Source: Symsagittifera roscoffensis (Eukaryota > Xenacoelomorpha > Acoela > Convolutidae). Taken from it: DNA of 64,000 nucleotides. The notes beneath the pieces were generated by a model. The model worked only from the letters and a program-made list of their open reading frames with translations. It was not told where the DNA came from and did not search any database. The stretch covers positions 20,883,789 to 20,947,788 of the forward strand of contig NC_087062.1 in the NCBI RefSeq assembly GCF_963678635.1, in the 5' to 3' direction. Shown piece by piece: positions 40,307 to 52,061 of the stretch. The first letter of the stretch is position 1. Every line of letters begins with the position of its first letter. The translations under genes were made by a program, and so were the position numbers.

Positions 40307-40862
40307 ATGTTTCTATCAAAAACGTTTTCAATGTCTGAAATGAACATTTATCAGATTTTAAGGTTGAAATACTACAAAAAAGCAAAAAGAGTGTTGGACA
40401 GATGACGTTGATGGAGATTGTATTAGTTATAACTTGTATAGAAACACAGAAAATTCAATAATTCTGTTAAAAAGATGGAGAGGAGATTTCAGAAAAGAAG
40501 AGTACTGCCAGATTTATCAACAATGTTTTTATTTAGAAGAACTTACTGAATTTGAGTGGTCGATCAGTAAAAAACAAAAGAATGGAAGAGTCTATGAAAC
40601 AAATAATGAAGATGAGGAACATCATTTCGATTACTGTTTTGAATTTGATACAAATACAAAATCTAGATTTGTCCGAATATCTTTTAATCGATTATCGAAG
40701 TTTAAAAAACTTTCGGTTGTTTATATTACAATATACCAGAAAGAAAACAATAAAAATGTATATTTTGGTAATTTCTCTTTTCACTGGTTAGAAATAGAAC
40801 AAATTGAAAAAATTTTGATTGAAATTTCAAAATTTGAATTGAGCATCGAAAAAACAATATAA
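40307..40862 (+). pseudogene. Third small cassette gene, about 185 codons with one frameshift
   Basis: ATG 40307 lies nine bases after a consensus acceptor (AATTTCAG). The frame reads MFLSKTFSMSEMNIYQILRL and shifts by one base near 40390 into the long frame that ends at 40862. The second half has KSRFVRISFNRLSKFKKLSV followed by FSFHWLEIEQIEKILIEIS, parallel to the EWR helix of the 163-aa neighbour. One frameshift may be a real mutation or a sequence error. A truncated copy occurs at 46052-46324 in the duplicated unit. Confidence 0.5.
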
Positions 40863-41065
40863 ACCAGACAAAAACTCTCATTTATCTCACTTTGGTGTCA
40901 ATTGTATATGTTAGTTATGTGAGACCAATTCAATTAAATTGATTGATTGGGAAGTTTCATAAACATAGTTTGGTTCTGATCTACAAAGTATTTTAAAATC
41001 TGTGAATACTTCATTCCGATTGGTTATTACCACAAATACTAATTGTGAAGAAATCCTTGATATCT

Positions 41066-41273
41066 TCAAACGATATCGAATTTTTTGAAAAAACCATAAG
41101 AAGTAGAACTCAGTTTTGATTGGTTGACATAAAACGTATTGAAAATTCCGTGACCATTGAAAGTCGATTCTGATTGGTTGATATCAGAAAAGATAGAAAT
41201 TTCCTTACAATTAATGATCGATTCCGATTTTTTGGTAACAAAACTTTTGAAAACTCCATTCTGATTTTCTTTC
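41066..41273 (-). repeat. Right inverted end of the cassette, CCAAT-box array
   Basis: Reverse complement of 34170-34383. Contains the same spaced CCAAT boxes, some mutated (the first reads AAAAAATCGG). A second copy is at 46536-46742. Confidence 0.85.
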
Positions 41274-41409
41274 ACATTAAAAACATTTGATTAGGAAGTT
41301 TGCTTTTTTGATTCATTTTTTTTTTCATTTTTTGAGGCTATTCAACTTTTCTTTTCTAAAAGTTTGGGACATTCTAAATCTCCCATTTTTTCTTTTTCTA
41401 CTTATTAAG

Positions 41410-41610
41410 ATGCTGTCACTAAATAGAAACGAAAAAATTGCATGTCTTGAATTTGGCAGAGAATACACTCGCTTACACGCATCAAGACATCGAAAGCACT
41501 GTGGCGCTTTAAAGTCTTCCAATTGTAATTTTTATACATATAGCAGCGATGAACTTACTAATCATGTCAAGAAGAAGCATTTTCAACATAATGTTAAAAC
41601 ATGTGCTTAG
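41410..41610 (+). CDS. Small C2H2 zinc-finger-like protein, degenerate
   Basis: Sixty-six codons from ATG 41410. A degenerate first finger (CLEFGREYTRLHASRHRKHC, second Cys replaced by Phe) is followed by a finger ending CNFYTYSSDELTNHVKKKH with C-X12-H-X4-H spacing; the first Cys of that finger is Ser here but Cys in the copy at 46878. So both copies are damaged in different ways. It may be the first exon of a larger gene. The protein would bind nucleic acid if intact. Confidence 0.45.
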   Translation: MLSLNRNEKIACLEFGREYTRLHASRHRKHCGALKSSNCNFYTYSSDELTNHVKKKHFQHNVKTCA

Positions 41611-44600
41611 CAGTCTCAAAACACACTCACAATCCATGAGAAGGTAAATTGGATATATTGTTAATAAAAACATAGTAGAAAATACTTTGAATAATAATTT
41701 TTTACTGAATCTGAAAAGTCTATACACTCAATTTGAAAAACTTCTAGTGAAAATTTTACAGTTTTTTTCATCACTATTCTTGTTCTGTCATATTCAATGG
41801 TTCTAATTGATGATAAAACCAGCAACAACCGAGTTCAAGTTTTCGTGAAACTTTCAATGGAAATCGATCCAAAAATCTTTCATCTACAGTAAAAACCCCA
41901 TTGGTTGCTAGCTTGCGGGGATTTTGGTGCGATAAGTTTGTAGTAAAAGTGAATCACATACGCTAATGAGTGCTTAAATGTTCTTTGAAATACTATAAAA
42001 AACTGGATATCTATAAAACATCGATTAATTGAATGGTTTTGCCTAATGACCATTTTAAAGTTTTCCTTGCTTAGTGCTTGTAAAAGTAATCATAAAGTAG
42101 TGCGTAGCAGATACTGGGTATTGATTTACTAATAATTATGGTTTTCTTTTGCTTTTTTTTCTACGATTCAGAAAAGAAATTGATAACTGACCTAGAAAAT
42201 GTTTGTTTTTGCTAACATTTGAAATATTCAAGATAAAAATATACATCATTCTCAACCAAATTTTACTTTATTTTACTGTTATCTATTTACTTCAAAACAG
42301 ATAACTGTATGTTGAGTTGAAACAGCAACATACAGTTATAGGTCGAAAAAATAATTCGAAGTTTTTTTAAAAAGATTCTATTGTATTATTTCTGCTTCGG
42401 ATTAATGAAAGTTCGTTGAAATGATACATTTTTCCCTATAAAACTCAATTTTCAAAAAAATTTTTGTTCGATTGGATTGGATTTAGTTGGAAGATAGTAG
42501 ATGAAGCATAAAATGAGAAAAATCAAAATGAGATTAAAAATAAATTTAGTTTATTAGGAGTTGAGAAACTTTTAATTCAAATTTTGCTTAAATATTACAT
42601 CTTGAGAAAAAAATCCAACATAAAAGTGTAATGTTTGGAAACTTTTTATCATTTGATATACTAGGTTAACTTATATGAAAATTCAGATTTTTTGAAATAA
42701 ATTTGTTGTTAAGTAAACCAACTCCAACTTCTTTTGGAAGATGATACATGAAGCATGAATTAAAAATTTGATTCCAAGATATACATTTCATTCTTTTGGA
42801 TAAAAAAATTTGATGTAGAAAAATTTTTAGAGAAAATAATATGGAGCCTACTAAAAAAATCCAAGCAAACTAATACTTTAGCAGAACCAGATGTATGATC
42901 TCTTTCTTCTATGAAGAAAAATTTCAATTAGACACACAGTAAAATTATAGTTCTGTTTAGCTTCAATATATTTCAATTAGAAAATTACATTGAGTTATAG
43001 AGTTTTTGCTTAAAAAAGTTCGCAAAATTGTTCAATTGTTACAGTTTGCACCATGATGTTTTTCTTTCCTTAATCGATGTTTTTGAGAACAGATCTTGTA
43101 GATGTTATAAATTTTGCAAAAATATGGAACTAAATTCGCTTGCGTTTTTCTACTTCCAAAGGTTTTGCAGATTATAAATAATTGAACTGCTCTTAATTTG
43201 TTCTAAGAAATCAACGTAAAAACACACTTTTATATTCTCAAATTATACATGTGCTTTTGAATGCTTAAAATAGCAGCAATTCGTTGTCCCTTCAACTTTT
43301 TTGAGAAAATTTCCGACAAAAATCAAGAACAAAAAGCGAATTACAGACTATTTTGCAAGAAAAGTGATAGTTAATGATCTCAAAATTAGGTTTTTGCTGA
43401 AATAGTTTGCTGAAGCAACTGAATAAGGGAACCTAAAAGAGAACATGTACAAATTGGATATTAATAATTAGATGTTATCAGTTCTAATTTTATCTCTGCC
43501 AACAATTTTTTGGTTCAATTGATACTATTCTCTCCTAAATTCCTCAGTTCTGACTAAATTTTCTTGCAAAGTGAGTTCAAGAGCGAAAACATGCAAAGCA
43601 GAAAGCAAGAATAAGCTTAAAACATAGAAAATTTCTACGGAAAAATCATGAAAGTTATGTTGTAGAAGCAACAGAGGGATGATCATCAGTTTTGAAGAAG
43701 ATTTTGTTGAAAATCATACAATCTAATATACTGTTAAGAGAAATATACCCCATTTTTAGTTAATTTTAGCAGTAAAATGTTCAAATGATCTGGAACTTAT
43801 TATTAATAATAATGTTAAAAACGTCTCAAAAGTTGTAGTTTTTGTACAAGCTTACGTTATTCTTTGAGAAAAAACTGAGGAGGAGCTGCATCATGGAGTT
43901 TGATCTAGAAATTTCAATGAATATTGCTCTTATTGTTCAATTGAATTGAGATTCTCAGATGAATTCTCCTTGAATTGAACAAAAAACTAGTTAATTACAC
44001 AAATGAAAGGTTAAAAATCGAAAACTTTGGATAGATTTGATTAATTTTTACTTTCTCGAAAATTACGATTGTTTTCCTTATTTTCCCGAGAAATCGGAAG
44101 TATCAATATTGATTCAGCTAATATGAGCTTAATGTGTTCAGAGCATTAAATAAACCAATTTTTAGCAAAAATTAGTGTAAATTTTATCGTCTTTGATTAT
44201 TTTGAGTGAAAATTGCGGAAAAATCCATATTTCCATTCAAAGTTTTTTATCAGTGTCTCAACATGATTGATGCCAATTGAAATACAATTATAGCTTAATT
44301 TTAAGCTTTAAACATATATACTTTTTATTCAATTAGATCAAAAGCAACAGAAAACCAGCCAAAACTTTGAGATTTCTGCAGTTCATTCCGAAAATTTGCA
44401 ATTTTTTTGCAAAAACTTTAACGTTTTGCAATTTTTTTCAAAAACTTGAAATTTTTGCAATTTTTTCCCAAAAAAAACTTGAAAGTTTTGCATTTTTTTT
44501 TCCAGAAACTTGATTTTTTTTGAAGTTTCAGTAGGTTTAATTATAGTTTCAGCTGGATTGAGAACCGTTTTAAAAAGTAAGATCATCTAATAAAACAGTT

Positions 44601-44984
44601 TTCAATCAAATTATATCAAATCGTATCGTATTTTGAAGTTTTTTGAAAAAACTTTCAATTTTTTTGATAAAAAACACAAAGTTTTGCCAATCTTACCATT
44701 AACTTACCGTGATCCAATAAAAACATACTACTATAATTACACAATCTACACGTAATACTCACCAATTACATAACGCGTGCTGAGATTTTTGCGAAAAAAC
44801 TAGACATTTCCACACAAAATCCAAAAAAATACCGTTTTTCTTACCATTTTCTTACCATCACACTGAAACCTTACCATTATCTCCCTATCTTAATACATTG
44901 GTAAACTTATTCCCTATCTTAATGAGTTCTTAATCCCCTACACTGAATTCTTATACTTAGTGAAAACTATACACTATCTTAAAA
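41611..44984. other. AT-rich DNA of unit A, nothing recognised
   Basis: More than 3 kb without a convincing gene. Poly-A/T runs dominate; near 44390-44520 there is a run of short repeats with GAAATTTTTGCAATTTTTT-like units. Confidence 0.6.
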
Positions 44985-45275
44985 CATGGTAAGATCGGGC
45001 GCCAAAATTTTTTCTGAAACTTACCATCTTACCATCTGAAACCTTACCATCGTAATACATTAGGAATCCTATTCTCTAATGAGTTCTTATTTCTCTACAA
45101 TGAATTTCTTTTACAGAGGGAAATCTATGCACTATACATGGGAAATTCGGGCGCCGAAAAAAAACTTACCATCTGAAACTTACCATCTGAAATCTTAATA
45201 CATTGAAAAATCTATTCCCTATTTTAATAGATAGGGTGAGGACCGGATACTCTATAGACTATGTTAATACATGGA
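44985..45275. repeat. Junction repeat with GGGCGCC and CTTACCAT motifs (copy 2)
   Basis: Two GGGCGCC sites, repeated CTTACCATCTGAAAC, and GAGGACCGGATACTCTATAG at the right, directly before the pol-tail fragment. Same as 48790-49105. Confidence 0.8.
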
Positions 45276-45854
45276 GGTCTCATGGAGGAATATACATGGA
45301 GGAATATATGTTAATTCACAAGGTACCATGGAAAAGAACGATGGGAATGAAGCTCTAGAAGAAGGAACAAGTCCGCCGCTGGACCTAGATCCCAACGGGT
45401 TCCCAAGAACATGGAACCGGATCTACCCTTTTCGATGCAAACTAGACATAGTGACAAGTCAAAGTCCAAACCTGAAGTAGAAATTTACGACGAGCAGCAG
45501 CAGTCGTATGAACAAGAATCAACGATTAAGCGCGTCTTTGACTGGTTGGAGAAATGACATCAGACCCAAACGAATAGAAACCAGTGTCACAATTGAGGAC
45601 GTAGACTCCGAGAGCAATAAATACCTAAAAAATGACAAGGAGGATTCTTCATGGGCACACCAGGAAGGGTAACAACTCAATACTGCTTCCAACTTTAACC
45701 TAATATCCGGGGATGTCGATGGACATTTTTCTCCGGGGAGTGGGGGTAGGACTCAAGTATCCTAATACTAACGGATAGCGACTTCAGACTTAAAAGTAGG
45801 ACATGCGCGATAGCGATCACCGCGGACAAGATTTCTAGGACAGCGTTAGCAGCA
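45276..45854 (+). pseudogene. Pol acidic-tail and macro N-terminal fragment (unit A)
   Basis: Homologous to about 1005-1930 of element 1 (EKNDGNEALEEGT near 45330; macro start near 45795-45845). An internal deletion of about 150 bases and several stops make it a relic. Confidence 0.85.
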
Positions 45855-46040
45855 GATTTTAGGAGATAATACAAAAAAATATAATTTCTGTGGAAGCAGA
45901 GAACAGGAATAGGAGGTGTAGCAGCTTTGCCTCCAGCGGCTTCTGCTGGAGGCAGAGCTGCTACACCTCATATTCCTGTTCTCTGCTTCCAGAGAAAATC
46001 TATATTTTTGTATTCTCTCCTGCGCATGTCCTATTTGTAA
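45855..46040. repeat. Palindrome at the unit A/B junction
   Basis: Arms of about 90 bases around a 7-base spacer at 45942-45948. Left arm is macro-domain DNA in + orientation, right arm the same DNA inverted. Confidence 0.9.
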
Positions 46041-46051
46041 GTATACGAAAA

Positions 46052-46324
46052 ACAAATAAGTCTATCAAACAAATATTGAAGATAAGGAACATCATTTCGG
46101 TTACTGTTTTGAATTTGATACAAATACAAAATCTAGATTTGTCTGAATATCTTTTAATCGATTATCGAAGTTTAAAAAACTTCCGGTTGTTTATATTACA
46201 ATATACCAGAAAGAAAACAATAAAAATATATATTTTGGTATTTTCTCTTTTCACTGGTTAGAAATAGAACAAATTGAAAAAATTTTGATTGAAATTTCAA
46301 AATTTGAAATGAGCATCGAAAAAA
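46052..46324 (+). pseudogene. Truncated copy of the third cassette gene
   Basis: Matches 40600-40862; its start is missing and a stop (TGA at about 46144, where unit A has CGA) interrupts the frame. Confidence 0.8.
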
Positions 46325-46535
46325 CAATATAAACCAGACACAAAATCTCATTTATCTCACTTTGGTGTCAATTGTATATGTTAGTTGTGTTAGAACAATT
46401 CAATTAAATTGATTGATTGGGAAATTTCATAAACATAGTTTGGTTCTGATCTACAAAGTATTTTAAAATCTGTGAATACTTCATTCTTATTGGTTATTAC
46501 CACAAATACTAATTGTGAAAAAATCCTTGATATCT

Positions 46536-46742
46536 TCAAACGATATCGAATTTTTTGAAAAAACCATAAGAAGTAGAACTCAGTTTTGATTGGTTGACAT
46601 AAAATTTATTGAAAATTCCGTGACCCTTGAAAGTCGATTCTGATTGGTTGATATCAGAAAAGATAGAAATTTCCTTATAATTAATGCTCGATTCCAATTT
46701 TTTGGTAGCAAAACTTTTGAAAACTCCATTCTGATTTTCTTT
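46536..46742 (-). repeat. Second copy of the cassette's right inverted end
   Basis: Near-identical to 41066-41273, carried along in unit B. Confidence 0.85.
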
Positions 46743-46877
46743 CACGTTAAAAACAATTGGTTAGGAAAATTGCTTCTTTTATTCATTTTTATTCATTTTT
46801 TGAGGCTATTCAACTTTTCTTTTCTAAAAGTTCGGGACATTCTAAATCTCCCATTTTTTCTTTTTCTACTTATTAAG

Positions 46878-47080
46878 ATGCTGTCACTGAATAGAAACGA
46901 AATAATTGTGTGTCTTGAATTTGGCAAAGAATACACTCGCTTACACGCATCAAGACATCGAAAGCACTGTGGCGTTTTAAAGTGTTCCAATTGTAATTTT
47001 ATTCATATAGCAGCGAGGAACTTGCTAATCATGTCAAGAAGAAGCATCGTCAACATAATGTTAAAACATGTGCTCAGCAG
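46878..47080 (+). pseudogene. Copy of the C2H2 zinc-finger-like ORF
   Basis: Starts like 41410-41610 and keeps the Cys (LKCSNCNF) that unit A has lost, but shifts frame directly after it, destroying the His pair. Confidence 0.7.
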
Positions 47081-47114
47081 TCTCAAAACACTTTCGTACT
47101 CCATGAGAAGGTAA

Positions 47115-48789
47115 ATTGGATATATTTTAAATAAAAACATAGTAGAAAAAACTTTGAATAATAATTTTTGACTGAATCTGAAAAGTCTATACACTAAATT
47201 TGAAAAACTTCTAGTGAAAAATTTACAGTTTTTTCATCACTATTCTTGTTCTGTCATATTCAAAGGTTCTTAATGATGATGAAACCAGCAACAACCGAGT
47301 TCAAATTGTCGTGAAACTTTCAATGGAAATCGATCCGAAAATCTTTAATCTACAGTAAAAACTCCAATGGTTGCTAGCTTGCAGGGATTTTGTTGCGATA
47401 AATTTGTAGTAAAAGTGAATCACATACGTTAATGAGTGCTTAAATGTTTGTTGAAATACTATAAAAAACTGGATCTTTTTAAAACATCGATTAATTGAAA
47501 GGTTTTGCCTAATGACTTTTTTAAAGTTTTCCTTGCTTAGTGCTTGTAAAAGTAATCATAACGTAGTGCGTAGCAGATACTGGGGATTGAATAACTAAGA
47601 ATTATGGTTTTATTTTGCTTTTTTTCCTACGATTCAGAAAAGAAATTGATAACTGACCTGGAAAATGTATGTTTTTGCTGACATTTGAAAATTTCAAGAT
47701 AAAAATATACATCATTCTCAACCAAAATTTTACTTCAAAACAGAAATTCAAAATAGATAACCGTTATCTAATTACTTCAAAACAGATAACTGTATGTTGA
47801 GTTGAAACAGCAACATACAGTTATAGGTCGAGAAAATAATTTGAAGTTTTTTTAAAAAGATTTTATTGTATTATTTTTGCTTCGGGTTAATGAAAATTCG
47901 TTGAAATGATACATTTTCCCTATAAAACTCAATTTTCAAAAAAAAATTTTGTTCGATTGGATTGGATTTAGTTGGAAGATAGTAGATGAAGCATAAACTG
48001 AGAAAAATCAAATTGAGATTAAAATTAAATTTAGTTCATTAGGAGTTGAGAGATTTTTTAATTCAAATTTTGCTTATATATTACATCTTGAGAAAAAAAT
48101 CCAACATAAAAGTGTAATGTTTGAAAATTTTTTATCATTTGATATACTAGGTTAACTTATATAAAAATTCAGATTTTTTGAAATAAATTTGTTGTTAAGT
48201 AAGCCAACTCCAACTTCTTTTGGAAGATGATACATGAAGCATGAATTAAAAATTTGATTTCAAGATATACATTTTATTCTTTTGGATAAAAAAATTTGAT
48301 GTAGAAAAAATTTTAGAGAAAATAATATGGAGCCTGCTAAAAAAAATCTAAGCAAACTAACACTTTAGCAGAACCAGATGTATGATCTCTTTCTTCTATG
48401 AAGTTTTTCATCAGTGTCTCAACATGATGGCAATTGAAATACAATTATAGCTTAATTTTAAACTTTAAACATATTTACTTTTTATTCAATTAGCTCAGAA
48501 CCAACAAAAACTAGCCAAAACCTTGAGATTTCTGCAGTTCATTCCGAAAATTTGCAATTTTTTTGCAAAATTTTTGAATATTTTGCAATTTTTTTCAAAC
48601 TTGAAATTTTTGCAATTTTTTCCAAAAACTTGAAAGTTTTGCACTTCTTTTTTTCCAGAATTTGATTTTTTTTTGAAGTTTCAGTAGGTTTCATTACAAT
48701 TTTAGCTGGATTTAGAACCGTTTTAAAAAGTAAGATCATCTGATAAAACAGTTTTTATGTCAAATAATATCAAATCTTATCGTATCAAA
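47115..48789. other. AT-rich DNA of unit B, nothing recognised
   Basis: Counterpart of 41640-44980 with the 1.33 kb deletion; no gene seen. Confidence 0.6.
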
Positions 48790-49105
48790 ACTATACATTA
48801 TCTTAAAACATGGTAAGATCGGGCGCCAAAGTTTTTTGTGAAAATTACCATCTTACCATCTGAAACTTTACCATCGTAATACATTAGAAATCCTATTCCC
48901 TAATGAGTTCCTAAATCCCTACAATGAATTTCTTTTACAAAGGGAAATCTATGCACTATACATGGGAAATTCGGGCGCCGAAAAAAATTTACCATCTGAA
49001 ACTTACCATCTGAAACCTGGTATCTTAATATGAAAAATCTATTCCCTATCTTAATACATAGGGTGAGGACCGGATACTCTATAGACTATGTTATTACATG
49101 GAGGT
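48790..49105. repeat. Junction repeat with GGGCGCC and CTTACCAT motifs (copy 3)
   Basis: Same organisation as 44985-45275; again directly followed by a pol-tail fragment on the + strand. Confidence 0.8.
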
Positions 49106-49990
49106 CTTCACATAAACCCGCTGCGCACTTTGAGAACATTAAGCCACACAACCCATCCACAGAGAACTGGTGCATACCTGAAGACATGGAAGAGGGCGAT
49201 TATATGATGATGGACCCTGCTTGCGAGGTCAATGTAAAAGGTACCAGGGAAAAGAACGATGGGAATGAAGCTCTAGAAGAAGGAACAAGTCCGCCGCTGG
49301 ACCTAGATCTCAATGGGTTCCCAAGAACATGGAACCGGATCTACCCTTTTCGATGCAAACAAGACAAGGCCCGCAAAGAAATATAACCCTTACCGGAGAC
49401 GACATCGTAGTTGACACGATAGATCTGAAGAAGATAGTGGAAGAATTGGTGGGTCTAGAGGAGATACCCGCTCACAAGACAGATATAGTCCAGGATCAAG
49501 ACAAAGAATGGGTCGACGACCGGTCCAAACCTGAAGTAGAAATTGACGACGAGCAGCAGCAGTCGTACGAACAAGAATTAATGAATATGCGCGTCTTGGA
49601 GTGGTTGGACGAAATGACATCAGGCCCAAAGAATAGAAACCAGTGTCACGATTCAGGACGTAGACCCCGAGAACAATAAATACATAACGAATGACAAGGA
49701 GGATCCTTCCTGCGCAGCCCAGGAAGGGCAACAACTCATTCCTGCGTCCAACTTTAACGTAATATCCGGGGATGTCGATGGATCCTTTTCTCCGGGGAGT
49801 GGGGGTAAGGACTCAAGTTTCACAAAACTAACGGATAGCAATTTTATACTTATAAATAGGACATGCGCGATAGCGATCACCGCGGACAAGAGTTCTAGGA
49901 CAGCGTTAGCAGCAGATTTTAGGAGAGAATACAAAAATATAGATGTCCTCTGGAAGCAGAGAACTGGAATAGGAGGTGTAGAAGCTCTGC
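49106..49990 (+). pseudogene. Pol tail and macro N-terminal fragment (unit B)
   Basis: Homologous to about 880-1990 of element 1: AAHFENIKPHNPSTENWCIP, the acidic tail (with a shift near 49370 and another near 49640), then the macro start. Across 49910-49990 the macro frame reads through the site where element 1 has lost one base, which is the evidence that element 1 is mutated there. Confidence 0.87.
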
Positions 49991-51130
49991 CTCCAGCTAT
50001 CGCGCATGTCCTGTTTGTAAGTATAAAATCGCTATCCGCTGTCTTGCCTGTGCTTGCTGCGTATGTCGTCTGCATAAATCATTCAGCCCTTGCTGACGTC
50101 TAATCAAGTCCCCTAGGTAAACTTAGGGTTATATTTTCTTCTCTTCAAACACTGGGTAAATGCAAATCAAAGGCAAGTACTTTTCACGTCCGCTCAACAT
50201 CATATGAGGACTAAGTCCTGAGGTGGAATTTTGCGTACTGTTATAAGCTCCCATCACTTGTGGAAGTTATCTATCCCAATCAGTCATGTATCTGGAACAA
50301 TACACCCTCAACATCGACACCACAGTCCGATTTTGTCTCTCCACTAAGTCGTTCGTTTGGGGATGATACGTCGTAGAATGAGCCTGAGCTACTTGGGAAC
50401 GTCTCATGAGCTCCTTAGTCAGTTCTCCTACGAAAGCTGTTCGTTTTGTCATCCACGTTTTGGTTAAATGATCGTATGTCTCTTCTGCTGAGACAGTTAT
50501 GCAGGGCACAACAGGGAGTCTCTTCCTCTGCATACTTCGATCAGTGAGGTAATCGATCATCACCAGGACCTGATTGCAGCCACTGTCTGTCATGCATATC
50601 TTCTGGTGATCAATTTGTACCACTTCATTGAACTCGAATGACTCCATAGGCTTCCTGGGATCTTTCACCTGTTGGCATGACAGACAAGCTGTTACCCACT
50701 TCTCGCATGCCTTCTTCATTCCAGGCCATTCAAAGCGTTTCCAGATTCTCTGCGACCTGAATACAAGTTCCGTTTGATAGAGTAGCGGCAATTCTATCGC
50801 ATTATATTTGTACAGGACCTTGTCCTTTTTTCTCCTCTTGGAAGCCACGATCCCATCCTTGTTCAGATATAACCTTCCCAGTTTCTGCATAGAATAGTGT
50901 CCCAGGATTAAGTAACTATCCTCTTCCAGATCTGCTTTGTCTGGTGCCCCAATTTTGATCCACCTTTTCAAGTTGCTGGTCATGTGGTCATTTCTCTGCG
51001 CTCTTAGTATAGTAGGTTCGAGAGTCTGTATCTCGCCTTCTAGTATGTCTTCAAGTTCCTCAAGTGTTTTTTTTAGCTCATCGGGCTGATGCGCATCATC
51101 CGCCATCTTAACGCACCAAGTCTTTGCCAA
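49991..51130 (-). pseudogene. pol: Copy 3 integrase, fused to an inverted macro fragment
   Basis: Minus strand: zinc-binding domain (WPGMKKACEKWVTACLSC near 50700), core VVQIDHQKICMTDSGCNQ near 50600, then a deletion so that the second catalytic Asp (SDNG) is missing and the frame jumps to AFVGELTKELMRR and ends near NRTVVSML. Past 50267 a broken stretch leads directly into TDSDFILTNRTCAI (50040-49995), so the GPF module and tail are deleted. Closely related to element 1 in the parts that remain. Confidence 0.88.
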
Positions 51131-52061
51131 CGGCTCTGTCTCTTGTTAGAACGGTTGGAGGTCAGTCTTGAATGCTTCCTTCTGCGGTAGCAGGCTCATC
51201 GAACCTTTTGATACCGTTATCATTTCCAGGTCATCTGCTGCGTTATCGAAGACCTTTCCACTCGGGACCAGATAGCGATCACTGTCAGGTTCTTGGTACA
51301 CCTCCCTGTCCAATTTTCTTGCTCGAGTCTCCACCAGTAGTGCGTGGATCACCAATTCTGACATTTCTGATCCTGTGATCGAGTTCCCTTCTGAGTAGGT
51401 ATCAACCTCTGATTTCCCCGAGGTGTTGTCTACTTCTCCCCTATCTTGATCGGGCTCCTCAAAGGTGACATTCTTCCTTTCTGTTCCGATTTCCTGCTCT
51501 TTTTCTTTGTATGACGTCCTCACCAAAACGCTTTGAGGAATCGGGGATACTAGTTGCTGAACTACAATCCTTTTCGTTTTCCTTGTGTTGGCTTCTTGAT
51601 GGCTTTATCCGTACTTAATCGCTGACTGTTAGCAATGCCATGGCTGCTACCTATTCGGTGTCATCTCTTTTCACTTCTCTCTTCACAATCCACCCAGCAT
51701 CCGCATCACTTGTGGTGTGACTTGCACCGTTTTATCTAGCAAAGAGAGTTCCTGTTGGACCAGGTTTGAACGTTTCAACAGATCCAAGACATCGGGCCCC
51801 TTCTGGATAAGATCTTTATTTTGCTGCCTTTTCCACTGGTAGTTCAGGGTGTCCCGGAATTCGATGACCAGACTTGTCCAACCATCTCGTCAAGGGAAAT
51901 GTTTCATGAGTCTTTTTGTCTAGAAACGAGATCTCCCTCCTTGATCTCAGCCTGATTGGCTTGCTTTTCTTCTAGTCTCTCGTAAAACTCAGTTTTTTTT
52001 GCTGAGGCTGTCAGTTTGTTGGTGCTTGTCACGCATCCTGTGCTCGATAATCCTGTGGTAG
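51131..52061 (-). pseudogene. pol: Copy 3 RNase H end and spacer to integrase
   Basis: Minus strand: HQQTDSLSKK near 52020 closes RNase H; then a charged spacer (51526-51146 open, Asp/Glu/Ser-rich). Several stops. Confidence 0.75.

Larger units (their letters stand above)
40593..45854. repeat. Tandem segmental duplication, unit A
   Basis: Matches 46050-49990 (unit B) from the end of the third cassette gene through the right inverted end, the zinc-finger ORF, AT-rich DNA, the junction repeat and the pol-tail fragment. Unit A has about 1.33 kb (42910-44245) that unit B lacks. Confidence 0.9.
46050..49990. repeat. Tandem segmental duplication, unit B
   Basis: Second copy of unit A, shorter because of the 1.33 kb deletion and carrying independent point changes. 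Confidence 0.9.
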
